Below, in pieces: positions 1 to 5,469 of a stretch of 9,113 nucleotides of DNA (position 1 is the stretch's first letter; every line of letters starts with the position of its first letter). A program made the position numbers and the translations under genes. Source of the DNA: an uncultured Collinsella sp. (GTDB lineage Bacteria; Actinomycetota; Coriobacteriia; Coriobacteriales; Coriobacteriaceae); assembly GCA_902478765.1 (NCBI GenBank), contig CABSMN010000029.1, positions 1-9,113 on the forward strand. Reading direction: 5' to 3'. The notes under the pieces were generated by a model. The model ran no database searches and was not told where the DNA came from. It was given only the letters and a program-made list of their open reading frames with translations.

Positions 1-63
1 CATGCTCAAACATTCTCGCTGCGCTGCGAAACTGCGCGTGGGACGATATATAGGCGGGTCGGG
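1..63 (-). repeat. Partial inverted copy of the 234-336 repeat element, cut by the window edge
   Basis: Read on the plus strand, 1-41 matches the reverse complement of 260-309 except for a 9-base length difference and one adjacent mismatch. The long copy has extra TCGCT-type bases in the middle. Similarity continues more weakly to about 63, where GACGATAT and AGGCGGG parallel the reverse complement of 234-258. The window starts inside this copy, which suggests that the assembly broke at a multicopy repeat. Confidence 0.75.
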
Positions 64-154
64 CCGGTCAGCTGCGTTTACGCACCACCAGCTGCGCCGG
101 ATCCCCCTATTATTAGAAGCTGCAAAGGCAAACCAAAGTAACCAAATGCAGTTA

Positions 155-193
155 GCCGGTGCGACAAAGGGACTGTTCCTTTGTCGCACCGGC
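155..193. repeat. Perfect 16-bp inverted repeat (hairpin)
   Basis: Bases 155-170 (GCCGGTGCGACAAAGG) and 178-193 are exact reverse complements around a 7-base centre, GACTGTT. The stem is GC-rich at its base. No long T-run follows on either strand, so it is not a textbook intrinsic terminator, although it could stop or stabilise transcripts leaving dut. Palindromes of this kind around CAAAGG/CCTTTG are, as far as I recall, dispersed elements in gut Actinobacteria and Clostridia, but I cannot confirm the copy number here. Confidence 0.8.
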
Positions 194-233
194 ATATCAA
201 AAAGATTGATTATTGCTTTCAAGCGAGTAACCG

Positions 234-336
234 CCCGCCCGCCTCTCACACATATCGTTCCACGCGCAGTTTCGCAGCGAGCGAAGCGAAGCGAGAATGT
301 TTGAGCATGGAATGATATGTGTGGGAGGCGGGCGGG
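234..336. repeat. Long stem-loop repeat unit downstream of dut
   Basis: Arms 234-262 and 308-336 are complementary at 27 of 29 positions and enclose a 45-base loop (263-307). The two exceptions (246 with 324, 257 with 313) are G-U wobbles in a plus-strand RNA and A-C mismatches in a minus-strand RNA. The loop is the part duplicated in inverted orientation at 1-41. The right arm begins 16 bases past the dut stop codon, so the structure may act as a 3'-end barrier for the minus-strand operon, but there is no T-tract typical of an intrinsic terminator. Confidence 0.7.
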
Positions 337-352
337 AGGGATATGTGCGTCC

Positions 353-796
353 CTAGGCGATGCCGCTGGAGCCGAAGCCTCCTTTGCCTCGGTCGGTTTC
401 GTCTAGTTCTTCTACTTCTATAAGGTTAACCGTGGGGACTTCTTGGATGACGAGTTGGGCTATGCGGTCGCCTTTGTTGATTTGGATGTCGTTGGTGGGA
501 TCCAGGTTGATGAGGATAACCTTGAGTTCTCCTCGGTAGTGGGCGTCGATGAGGCCCGGCGTGTTGACTATAGACAGGCCCTGCTTGATGGCCAAGCCGC
601 TGCGGGGCTGAACGAAGCCGGCGTAGCCATCGGGCAGGGCGATGGCCAGCCCAGTGGAGACCAGACGGCGTTCGAAGGGCTTCAGGACGCAGTCCTCGTT
701 GGAGCGCAAATCCAAGCCGGCATCGGTGGGATGGGCGTATTTGGGAAGCTCAACGGTGGGGTCGAGACGCTTTATGTTGACGGTAATGTTGGACAT
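353..796 (-). CDS. dut: dUTP diphosphatase (dUTPase), trimeric type
   Basis: Hydrolyses dUTP to dUMP and pyrophosphate, keeping uracil out of DNA and supplying dUMP for thymidylate synthesis in the cytosol. The 147-residue length is normal for the homotrimeric family. All five family motifs are visible: AGLDLRS (26-32), PRSGLA (64-69), the third motif around IDAHYRGE (83-90) with the catalytic-region Asp, GDRIAQLVI (109-117), and the glycine-rich C-terminal arm [10 protein letters not shown] (136-145) that closes over the substrate. The ATG lies 4 nt after the nrdR stop, and the ribosome-binding sequence AAGG overlaps the end of nrdR. The gene is therefore probably the last in a LysM - nrdR - dut transcript. 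Pairing with nrdR makes sense, since both concern deoxynucleotide supply. Confidence 0.96.
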   Translation of the reverse strand: MSNITVNIKRLDPTVELPKYAHPTDAGLDLRSNEDCVLKPFERRLVSTGLAIALPDGYAGFVQPRSGLAIKQGLSIVNTPGLIDAHYRGELKVILINLDPTNDIQINKGDRIAQLVIQEVPTVNLIEVEELDETDRGKGGFGSSGIA

Positions 797-800
797 GAAA

Positions 801-1244
801 TCACCTTAGCTTGTCGAGCTCTTGCAGAAATTCATCGACGTCTTTGAAATCGCGGTAGACCGAGGCAAAACGGATGTACGCCACCTTGTCGATCTTGGCC
901 AAGCGTTTGAGCACCATGTCACCCAACTCATGGGACGTGACGGCCGTCAGCGTGCGGGAGCGCAACTCGACCTCGATGTCATCGATAATCTCATTGAGCT
1001 TCTTAGTGTCGATATCGCGCTTGATGGTGGCGCGCATCAAGCCGACGAGCAGCTTATTGCGATCGAACCGCTGCTTGGTTCCGTCTGACTTAATGACCTC
1101 GATTGGGTCTTCGCATCGCTCGAACGTTGTAAAGCGATAGTTACACGAGCAACATTCGCGACGGCGCTTAATGGTGTTATTTGACTCCTGCATACGGGAA
1201 TCAACGACGCGGGTATGTGCCTTGCCGCATTTGGGACAGCGCAT
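801..1244 (-). CDS. nrdR: Transcriptional repressor NrdR of ribonucleotide reductase genes
   Basis: NrdR senses ATP/dATP through an ATP-cone and represses ribonucleotide reductase operons by binding NrdR boxes. The 147-residue protein has the family's N-terminal zinc ribbon (C3-x2-C6 and C31-x2-C34, within RRREC...RFTTFER) followed by an ATP-cone from about residue 47 ([12 protein letters not shown]...) to about 137. Length and motif order are typical. A strong AGGAGG lies just upstream of the ATG. The start codon and part of this site fall in one arm of a perfect 12-bp inverted repeat (see the 1239-1282 entry). It lies between the LysM gene and dut. The lexA - LysM - nrdR order matches that of mycobacteria (Rv2720, Rv2719c, Rv2718c). 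I see no NrdR box in the window, so its targets are elsewhere. Confidence 0.97.
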   Translation of the reverse strand: MRCPKCGKAHTRVVDSRMQESNNTIKRRRECCSCNYRFTTFERCEDPIEVIKSDGTKQRFDRNKLLVGLMRATIKRDIDTKKLNEIIDDIEVELRSRTLTAVTSHELGDMVLKRLAKIDKVAYIRFASVYRDFKDVDEFLQELDKLR

Positions 1245-1282
1245 GGTACCTCCTCTTAAACGATAACAAGGGTACCATGCGC
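1239..1282 (-). promoter_or_regulatory. Hairpin that would cover the nrdR start codon
   Basis: Bases 1239-1250 (GCGCATGGTACC) and 1271-1282 are perfect reverse complements separated by 20 bases. In the minus-strand mRNA the 3' arm contains the nrdR AUG and the end of the AGGAGG ribosome-binding site, and the loop holds the rest of it. Folding would hide the start of nrdR. The LysM stop codon is 13 bases upstream of the 5' arm, so ribosomes finishing the LysM gene could melt the structure. The structure is seen in the sequence; the regulatory role is inferred. Confidence 0.55.
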
Positions 1283-1295
1283 AACGCGATAATGA

Positions 1296-1748
1296 TTACG
1301 AACGAGCAGGAACCTTAAGATGCGCACCGGCGGCGAGCGAACCATGCTCCAGATGATTGACGTTACGGATCATGTCGGAAGTCTCTTGCGTGGAAAGGCC
1401 TTCGATTGGATATTCCTCGGCAAGCGACCAAAGAGAATCACCAGCCTGAACGCGAATGGTCTCGTATGTAACGTTGGAAACGGACTCGGCATACGCGGCA
1501 TGACGAGCGCTAAAGACCAACGTAGCGAGGACAAAGAAGAGCGTAAGCGCAACGGCGACGGCGACAATCGTCGGAACCTTCAGGGCAACGCGGGCCGGCG
1601 CGACTACAGCCTGCTGATTGCGCGCAGGCTTTACGGTCAAAGGCTGAAAGCCGGAGCGGCCACCCTGAACAACCGTAAAAGTGGGTTCTGCAGGCGTCTC
1701 GAGCTTAAGGGCGAGGTTTCCCTGGACCATATTCGTTGCGTTCATCAT
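1296..1748 (-). CDS. Membrane-anchored LysM protein, probable SOS cell-division inhibitor (YneA/ChiZ/DivS-like)
   Basis: The 150-residue protein has a basic cytoplasmic N-terminus of about 57 residues, one hydrophobic segment (about 58-80) and a C-terminal LysM domain (about 95-147, beginning YETIRVQAGDSLWSLAEEY), which should bind peptidoglycan outside the membrane. This architecture, and its position divergent from lexA, match YneA of Bacillus, DivS of Corynebacterium and ChiZ (Rv2719c) of mycobacteria, which are induced on DNA damage and delay septation. These families are poorly conserved in sequence, so the function rests on context and domain layout. AGGAG lies 3 nt before the first ATG and 6 nt before a second ATG at 1745, so the second is the likelier start. 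A near-consensus promoter overlapping LexA boxes lies upstream. I see no hydrolase domain. Confidence 0.8.
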   Translation of the reverse strand: MMNATNMVQGNLALKLETPAEPTFTVVQGGRSGFQPLTVKPARNQQAVVAPARVALKVPTIVAVAVALTLFFVLATLVFSARHAAYAESVSNVTYETIRVQAGDSLWSLAEEYPIEGLSTQETSDMIRNVNHLEHGSLAAGAHLKVPARS

Positions 1749-1815
1749 GTTCTCCTCTCGCGTGTTTTGCTGAGAACAGTTTTATCAAGCCGCGCGGACA
1801 AAAATGTCTAGCGCG

Positions 1816-1829
1816 AGAACGAATGTTCG
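1816..1829. promoter_or_regulatory. LexA operator (SOS box) 1
   Basis: GAACGAATGTTC forms the core GAAC-N4-GTTC palindrome, with 13 of 14 bases fitting the CGAAC-N4-GTTCG pattern of Gram-positive and actinobacterial LexA boxes (an A replaces the first C). It lies near the expected transcription start of the divergent LysM promoter. Confidence 0.8.
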
Positions 1830-1835
1830 GTTATT

Positions 1836-1863
1836 ATTATCTTCGAACAGTTGTTCCTGTCAA
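1836..1863 (-). promoter_or_regulatory. SOS-controlled promoter for the LysM - nrdR - dut transcript
   Basis: On the minus strand TTGACA (1863 to 1858) is a perfect -35 hexamer. It is followed after 16 bases by GATAAT (1841 to 1836), a 5/6 match to TATAAT. The 16-base spacer contains SOS box 2 almost exactly, so LexA bound there would block RNA polymerase. Transcription would start near 1829, leaving an untranslated leader of about 80 nt before the LysM gene. A weaker alternative, TAGACA (1810-1805) with GATAAA (1786-1781) at 18 bp, lies further downstream. Confidence 0.7.
1844..1857. promoter_or_regulatory. LexA operator (SOS box) 2
   Basis: CGAACAGTTGTTCC has an intact GAAC-N4-GTTC core with 13 of 14 positions matching CGAAC-N4-GTTCG. 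It occupies the spacer between the -35 and -10 of the minus-strand promoter. Its centre is exactly 28 bp from those of boxes 1 and 3. Confidence 0.85.
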
Positions 1864-1871
1864 GCAAAATT

Positions 1872-1885
1872 CGAACATTTGTTTG
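1872..1885. promoter_or_regulatory. LexA operator (SOS box) 3
   Basis: CGAACATTTGTTTG matches CGAAC-N4-GTTCG at all but one position (T for C in the right half). It is the box nearest lexA, 23 bases before the chosen start codon, so it could control lexA itself by roadblock or promoter occlusion. I could not identify a convincing plus-strand -35/-10 pair for lexA. The AT-rich 1831-1840, containing TATTAT, is the best -10 candidate. Confidence 0.75.
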
Positions 1886-1908
1886 ACATGGGTAGAGAGG
1901 ATGCCCTG

Positions 1909-2553
1909 ATGGCTCGCAAAATTACCAAGCGTCAGCAGCAAATTTACGACTTCATCAAGGAATATCAGCAGGAGAAGGGTTATCCGCCCAGCGTGCGCGA
2001 GATGGCTTCTGCCGTGGGCCTTTCCTCCCCCAGCACCGTGCACGCCCATCTCTCTGCCCTTGAAGCGCGCGGGCTACTCAAGCGCGATGCCACCAAGCCG
2101 CGCGCCCTGGAACTCTTTAACGAGGATGGTTCCTCTGTCTCAATTTCCAAATCTGACGAGCCCACCGCACCTCGCGGAACGGTCTCGCTACCGCTCGTTG
2201 GTCGCGTCGCGGCTGGGATTCCCATTCTGGCCGAGCAGAATATCGAAGACACGTTTACTATCCCGACCGAAATCGCCACTGATCAGGGTTCCTTTATCCT
2301 TGAGGTGCATGGGAGCTCAATGATCAATGTCGGCATCTTCAATGGCGATTACATCATCGTCCGTGAACAAAAGAGTGCCATGAACGGCGAAATTGTCGTG
2401 GCCATGATTGATGGTTCGGCGACCGTCAAGACGTTCTACAAGGAGCAGGGGCGTGTGCGCTTGCAGCCCGAGAACGACACCATGGAACCTATCTATGCAA
2501 CGAATCCCGTTATCCTGGGCAAAGTCGTCGGCTTGATGCGCCGGTTCTCGTAA
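1909..2553 (+). CDS. lexA: SOS repressor LexA
   Basis: LexA represses the DNA-damage regulon and is inactivated by RecA-stimulated self-cleavage. The 214-residue protein has an N-terminal winged helix-turn-helix (about 1-70, with ITKRQQQIYDFI and a recognition region SPSTVHAHLSALEARG), a linker, and a C-terminal S24 peptidase-like domain. The scissile Ala102-Gly103 bond, nucleophile Ser137 (in GSSM) and Lys174 (in TVKTFY) are all present. The Ser-Lys spacing of 37 equals that of E. coli LexA (119/156). Position 136 is Ser where GDSM is commoner. I chose ATG 1909 because AGAGG lies 8 nt upstream and the protein then begins like known LexA proteins. An open frame from 1804 would translate through the operators, and ATG 1888 lacks a ribosome-binding site. 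Three LexA boxes upstream imply autoregulation. Confidence 0.97.
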   Translation: MARKITKRQQQIYDFIKEYQQEKGYPPSVREMASAVGLSSPSTVHAHLSALEARGLLKRDATKPRALELFNEDGSSVSISKSDEPTAPRGTVSLPLVGRVAAGIPILAEQNIEDTFTIPTEIATDQGSFILEVHGSSMINVGIFNGDYIIVREQKSAMNGEIVVAMIDGSATVKTFYKEQGRVRLQPENDTMEPIYATNPVILGKVVGLMRRFS

Positions 2554-3257
2554 TGCAAAAACGCATAACCATCTTTGATACCGTCCGCGGGTTTACGATG
2601 ATTTCTATGGCAGGTTTTCACGCTTGCTATGATCTCGCTTACCTGTACGGCTGGGATATGCCTTGGTTTACCCAGACTGTCTTTCAAGACGTCTGGCGCG
2701 CCAGCATCAGCTGGGTATTTTTGTTTATCGCGGGTTGGATGTGCACGCTCTCACGCAACAATGTTAAACGAGCGGCCAAGTACGCTGCCGCAGCTTTGGT
2801 CGTCTGGATCGCAACAACGCTCGTATCGGTCGACGATTCAGTGAACTTTGGCATCATTTATTGCATGGCGGCGTGCACGGCGGTGGTTGCACTCACCCGT
2901 CCGCTACTCCAAAAATTACCGGGCTCGTGGGGCATCGCGGCGTGCCTTGTTCTTTTTGCCCTAACCTGGGGCATTCCAAAAGCGGTCTACCCACTCCCCT
3001 ACCTGGCATGGCTAGGATTTCCGGGCCCGGGTTTTGTTTCGGGAGACTACTATCCGCTCATTCCGTTTGTCTTTATGTACCTTACCGGCTATTTTGCTGC
3101 CCAGGTAGCACAAGCATCAAGCCTCGAAGCGCCAGAATGGACCTACGCCAATCACATCCCGGCGCTCGCCAGCCTTGGACGTCACGCTCTCCCCTTTTAT
3201 CTGCTGCATCAGCCCATCATTCTGGGCATTTTGGAGATCGTCTACTCGGTGCGATAA
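2553..3257 (+). CDS. HGSNAT/DUF1624-family membrane protein (putative acyltransferase)
   Basis: This 234-residue polytopic membrane protein begins with the signature of the heparan-alpha-glucosaminide N-acetyltransferase catalytic-domain family (DUF1624): basic residues, then FDTVRGF (8-14) and a conserved His at 23 within the first hydrophobic segment. About seven hydrophobic stretches are visible, including those near 51-66, 73-93, 98-114, 123-142, 166-184 and 208-230, and the protein ends with LLHQPI-type residues (216-221) typical of the family. Members are thought to move acyl groups across membranes, but the bacterial substrate is unknown, so I name no reaction. Its ATG shares an A with the lexA stop (TAATG) and has no ribosome-binding site of its own, so translation is probably coupled to lexA and expression would follow the SOS response. 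Its 3' end overlaps hflX by 16 bp. Confidence 0.85.
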   Translation: MQKRITIFDTVRGFTMISMAGFHACYDLAYLYGWDMPWFTQTVFQDVWRASISWVFLFIAGWMCTLSRNNVKRAAKYAAAALVVWIATTLVSVDDSVNFGIIYCMAACTAVVALTRPLLQKLPGSWGIAACLVLFALTWGIPKAVYPLPYLAWLGFPGPGFVSGDYYPLIPFVFMYLTGYFAAQVAQASSLEAPEWTYANHIPALASLGRHALPFYLLHQPIILGILEIVYSVR

Positions 3258-4531
3258 CGCTCGAGCCGCGGTGCGATACGAGCCGGCAGTTTCGCCACAA
3301 TGCGAACGCCGTCCTCGAGATATTCCTCATGCAGAAGGGTTCCCTGCTCATGCACCAGCGTGATGAGAGCGCCCTCACGATACGGGATATCAGCGGAGAG
3401 CAACACATCGGTGGCAGCTGCCTCGCGAGCAATCCGGTCGACGAGATCGTCGAGCCCCTCGCCCGTTTGGGCCGAGAACAGAACGGCCTCCGGATAGCGA
3501 CGACGGAAACTCAATCGATCGACGCTATCGAGAAGATCGATTTTATTGAATACGGTCAGCGTTAAACGCTCTCCGGCGCCGATCTCATCAAGCACGCGGT
3601 CGACAGCCTCCAGCTGCCGCTCATAGTCCTCGTCAGACGCATCTACGACTTTGAGAATTAGATCGGCACCCAAAACCTCGGACAGCGTCGATTTAAAGGC
3701 ATCGACCAGACCATGCGGCAGCTTTTGAATAAAGCCGACGGTATCGGTAATCGTCATGCCGCGACCGCCGGGCAGACGATACGAACGCGTCGTAGGGTCG
3801 AGCGTAGCAAACAGCTTGTCCTGCGAAAGTACCGTAGAGCCGGTCAGACGATTGAGCAACGTCGATTTACCGGCATTGGTATAACCGGCTAACGCGACGC
3901 GAAACGCCGGGGACTCAATGCGACTCTTGGATTGAACATCGCGACGCTGTTCAACCTGCTTGAGCTCACGACGAAGCGCAGCGATCTTATTACGAATGAG
4001 GCGACGGTCGACCTCGAGCTGACTTTCGCCCTGACCAAAACGTGAGCCGATGCCGCCGCGCGTCTGCTCCTTAGCGAGATGGCTCCACATGCCACGCAGG
4101 CGAGGCAACAAATATTGAAGCTGTGCCAGCTGTACCTGCAGGCGTCCCTCACGCGTCTGAGCATGCAGGCCAAAGATATCCAGGATCAGTGCAGTACGAT
4201 CGATAATCTTTACCGGCTCGCCCACGGCTTTCTCCAAATAGGATTGCTGCGAGGGGGTCAGGTCGTCGTCAAAAATAACGACATCGGCATCCATGCGATG
4301 CACCAGGCCGCACAGCTCTTCAACCTTACCGGAACCGATAAACGATTTAGGATACGGCTTTACCAAACGCTGCGACAAGCGTGCCACGCACTGGGCACCA
4401 GCTGTGTGGGCAAGACGCTCCAGCTCATCAAGCGAGCGATCGAGCGGCCATGCATTGTCGCGCCACTCAACACCAACTAAAATGGCACGCTCGGGCTCGG
4501 GTGCCGTGGGAACAAGGGGGAAACGGGGCAT
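3242..4531 (-). CDS. hflX: GTPase HflX
   Basis: HflX is a ribosome-associated GTPase that binds the 50S subunit and splits stalled or hibernating ribosomes. The 429-residue protein has an N-terminal HflX domain (about 15-205, with the glycine-rich GGIGSRFGQGESQLE region at 159-173 and a charged helical segment after it). A GTPase domain follows, with G1 GYTNAGKS (216-223), G2 region FATLDPTTR (241-249), G3 DTVG (263-266), G4 NKID (329-332) and G5 SAQ (353-355). The short C-terminal domain is about 375-429. Length is typical. The ATG overlaps the miaA stop as TAATG, and GAGG lies 7 nt upstream. In Gammaproteobacteria hflX also follows miaA (miaA-hfq-hflX), and here hfq is absent between them. 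It is last in the minus-strand operon and converges with the plus-strand acyltransferase gene with no obvious terminator. Confidence 0.97.
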   Translation of the reverse strand: MPRFPLVPTAPEPERAILVGVEWRDNAWPLDRSLDELERLAHTAGAQCVARLSQRLVKPYPKSFIGSGKVEELCGLVHRMDADVVIFDDDLTPSQQSYLEKAVGEPVKIIDRTALILDIFGLHAQTREGRLQVQLAQLQYLLPRLRGMWSHLAKEQTRGGIGSRFGQGESQLEVDRRLIRNKIAALRRELKQVEQRRDVQSKSRIESPAFRVALAGYTNAGKSTLLNRLTGSTVLSQDKLFATLDPTTRSYRLPGGRGMTITDTVGFIQKLPHGLVDAFKSTLSEVLGADLILKVVDASDEDYERQLEAVDRVLDEIGAGERLTLTVFNKIDLLDSVDRLSFRRRYPEAVLFSAQTGEGLDDLVDRIAREAAATDVLLSADIPYREGALITLVHEQGTLLHEEYLEDGVRIVAKLPARIAPRLERYRTE

Positions 4532-5469
4532 TAGGCAGCCTCAATACGATGCAGGATATCCTCAACGACCTCATCGATCGTACATTCATCCATATCAAAC
4601 CACACGATACGGTCATCGCGCTTAAACCACGAAAGCTGACGCTTGGCATAACGACGCGAACGCATCTTAATGAGTTCGCGAGCCTCATCCATGCTCATCA
4701 CGCCATTGAAAGCATCAATGATCTCTTTATAGCCAATTGCCTGCATCGACGTCAGGGCATCTCCCAGCCCCTGGTCCATAAGACCGCGGACCTCATCGAC
4801 AAGACCCTGCTCAAACATCAGATCGACGCGCAGATTAATGCGCTCGTAGAGCACCTCGCGATTACGCGTCAAACCAAACCATAGGGCATGATAATGCTCG
4901 CGCGGAACACTAAACTGACTTTTTTGCTGTGCATAGGAGATACCATCATCATGCATCTCGAGCGCACGAATCACACGGCGCACGTTATGGGGATGAATAA
5001 CAGCAGCCGATTCTGGATCGCGCTCGGCAAGCAGGGCATGCAGTTCTTCCTCGCCAATACGCTCGGCAAGCTCCTGATAGCCCGCACGGCGATCGTCCTC
5101 AAGTTCACCCGAGGGAAAGTCCATCTCATCGAGGGCTGCCTTGAGATATAGCCCCGTACCTCCGCAAAAAACCGGCAGGCAACCCGAACCAAGGAGACGT
5201 TCAACATGCGCGCGAGCGTCAGCCTGATAAAGCGCAGCAGAATATGCCACACCCGGCTCTACAATGTCGACGAGACGCAGCGGCGCCGTGCACTCATCGG
5301 GCGCCATCTTTGCGGTACCGATGTCCATGCCGCGATAGATTTGCATCGCATCGCACGACAGCACTTCGGACGAAAGACGAGCTGCCAAACGGTCGGCAAC
5401 ATCACTCTTACCAACCGCCGTCGGACCGACGATCGCAACGGCGGAAAGACCTGCCCCGGAAGAAACCAT
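4531..5469 (-). CDS. miaA: tRNA dimethylallyltransferase MiaA
   Basis: Transfers the dimethylallyl group of DMAPP to N6 of A37 in tRNAs reading UNN codons, giving i6A, the substrate for MiaB encoded just upstream. The 312-residue protein has the P-loop GPTAVGKS (15-22), the DMAPP/tRNA-binding stretch SCDAMQIYRGMDIGTAK (38-54, with Asp40 as the expected catalytic base), GGTGLYL (103-109), and the C-terminal SMQAIGYKE and RRYAKRQLSWFKRD segments that contact tRNA. All match the family. Its ATG overlaps the miaB stop (TAATG), and its own stop overlaps the hflX start the same way, so the three genes are probably translated together. Start choice is straightforward because the glycine-rich P-loop strand begins ten residues in. 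No recognisable ribosome-binding site of its own is visible. Confidence 0.97.
   Translation of the reverse strand: MVSSGAGLSAVAIVGPTAVGKSDVADRLAARLSSEVLSCDAMQIYRGMDIGTAKMAPDECTAPLRLVDIVEPGVAYSAALYQADARAHVERLLGSGCLPVFCGGTGLYLKAALDEMDFPSGELEDDRRAGYQELAERIGEEELHALLAERDPESAAVIHPHNVRRVIRALEMHDDGISYAQQKSQFSVPREHYHALWFGLTRNREVLYERINLRVDLMFEQGLVDEVRGLMDQGLGDALTSMQAIGYKEIIDAFNGVMSMDEARELIKMRSRRYAKRQLSWFKRDDRIVWFDMDECTIDEVVEDILHRIEAA

Larger units (their letters stand above)
1..352. other. Intergenic region with repeats, no gene
   Basis: This stretch lies downstream of dut and runs to the window edge. It holds a partial repeat copy at 1-63, a strong hairpin at 155-193 and a complete copy of the same repeat at 234-336. 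One frame is open from 2 to 304, but its translation is arginine-rich, resembles no family I know, and runs straight through the inverted repeats, so I do not call a gene. I see nothing recognisable in 64-154 or 194-233. Confidence 0.8.

Noticed and set aside
2..304. Open frame of 100 codons at the left end
   Set aside because: It is arginine-rich, runs through inverted repeats and the 16-bp hairpin, and has no plausible ribosome-binding site or family resemblance.
1..352. Possible CRISPR array or mobile-element gene
   Set aside because: The repeats are inverted and only two, with no regular spacers, and no transposase or integrase frame is present.
1774..1785. Possible fourth LexA box (GAACAGTTTTAT) before the LysM gene
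   Set aside because: Only the left half-site GAAC is present. The right half fails the GTTC pattern, and it is off the 28-bp phase.
1804..1908. N-terminal extension of lexA starting at ATG 1804
   Set aside because: It would translate through all three LexA boxes and lacks a ribosome-binding site. ATG 1909 has AGAGG at good spacing and begins like known LexA proteins.
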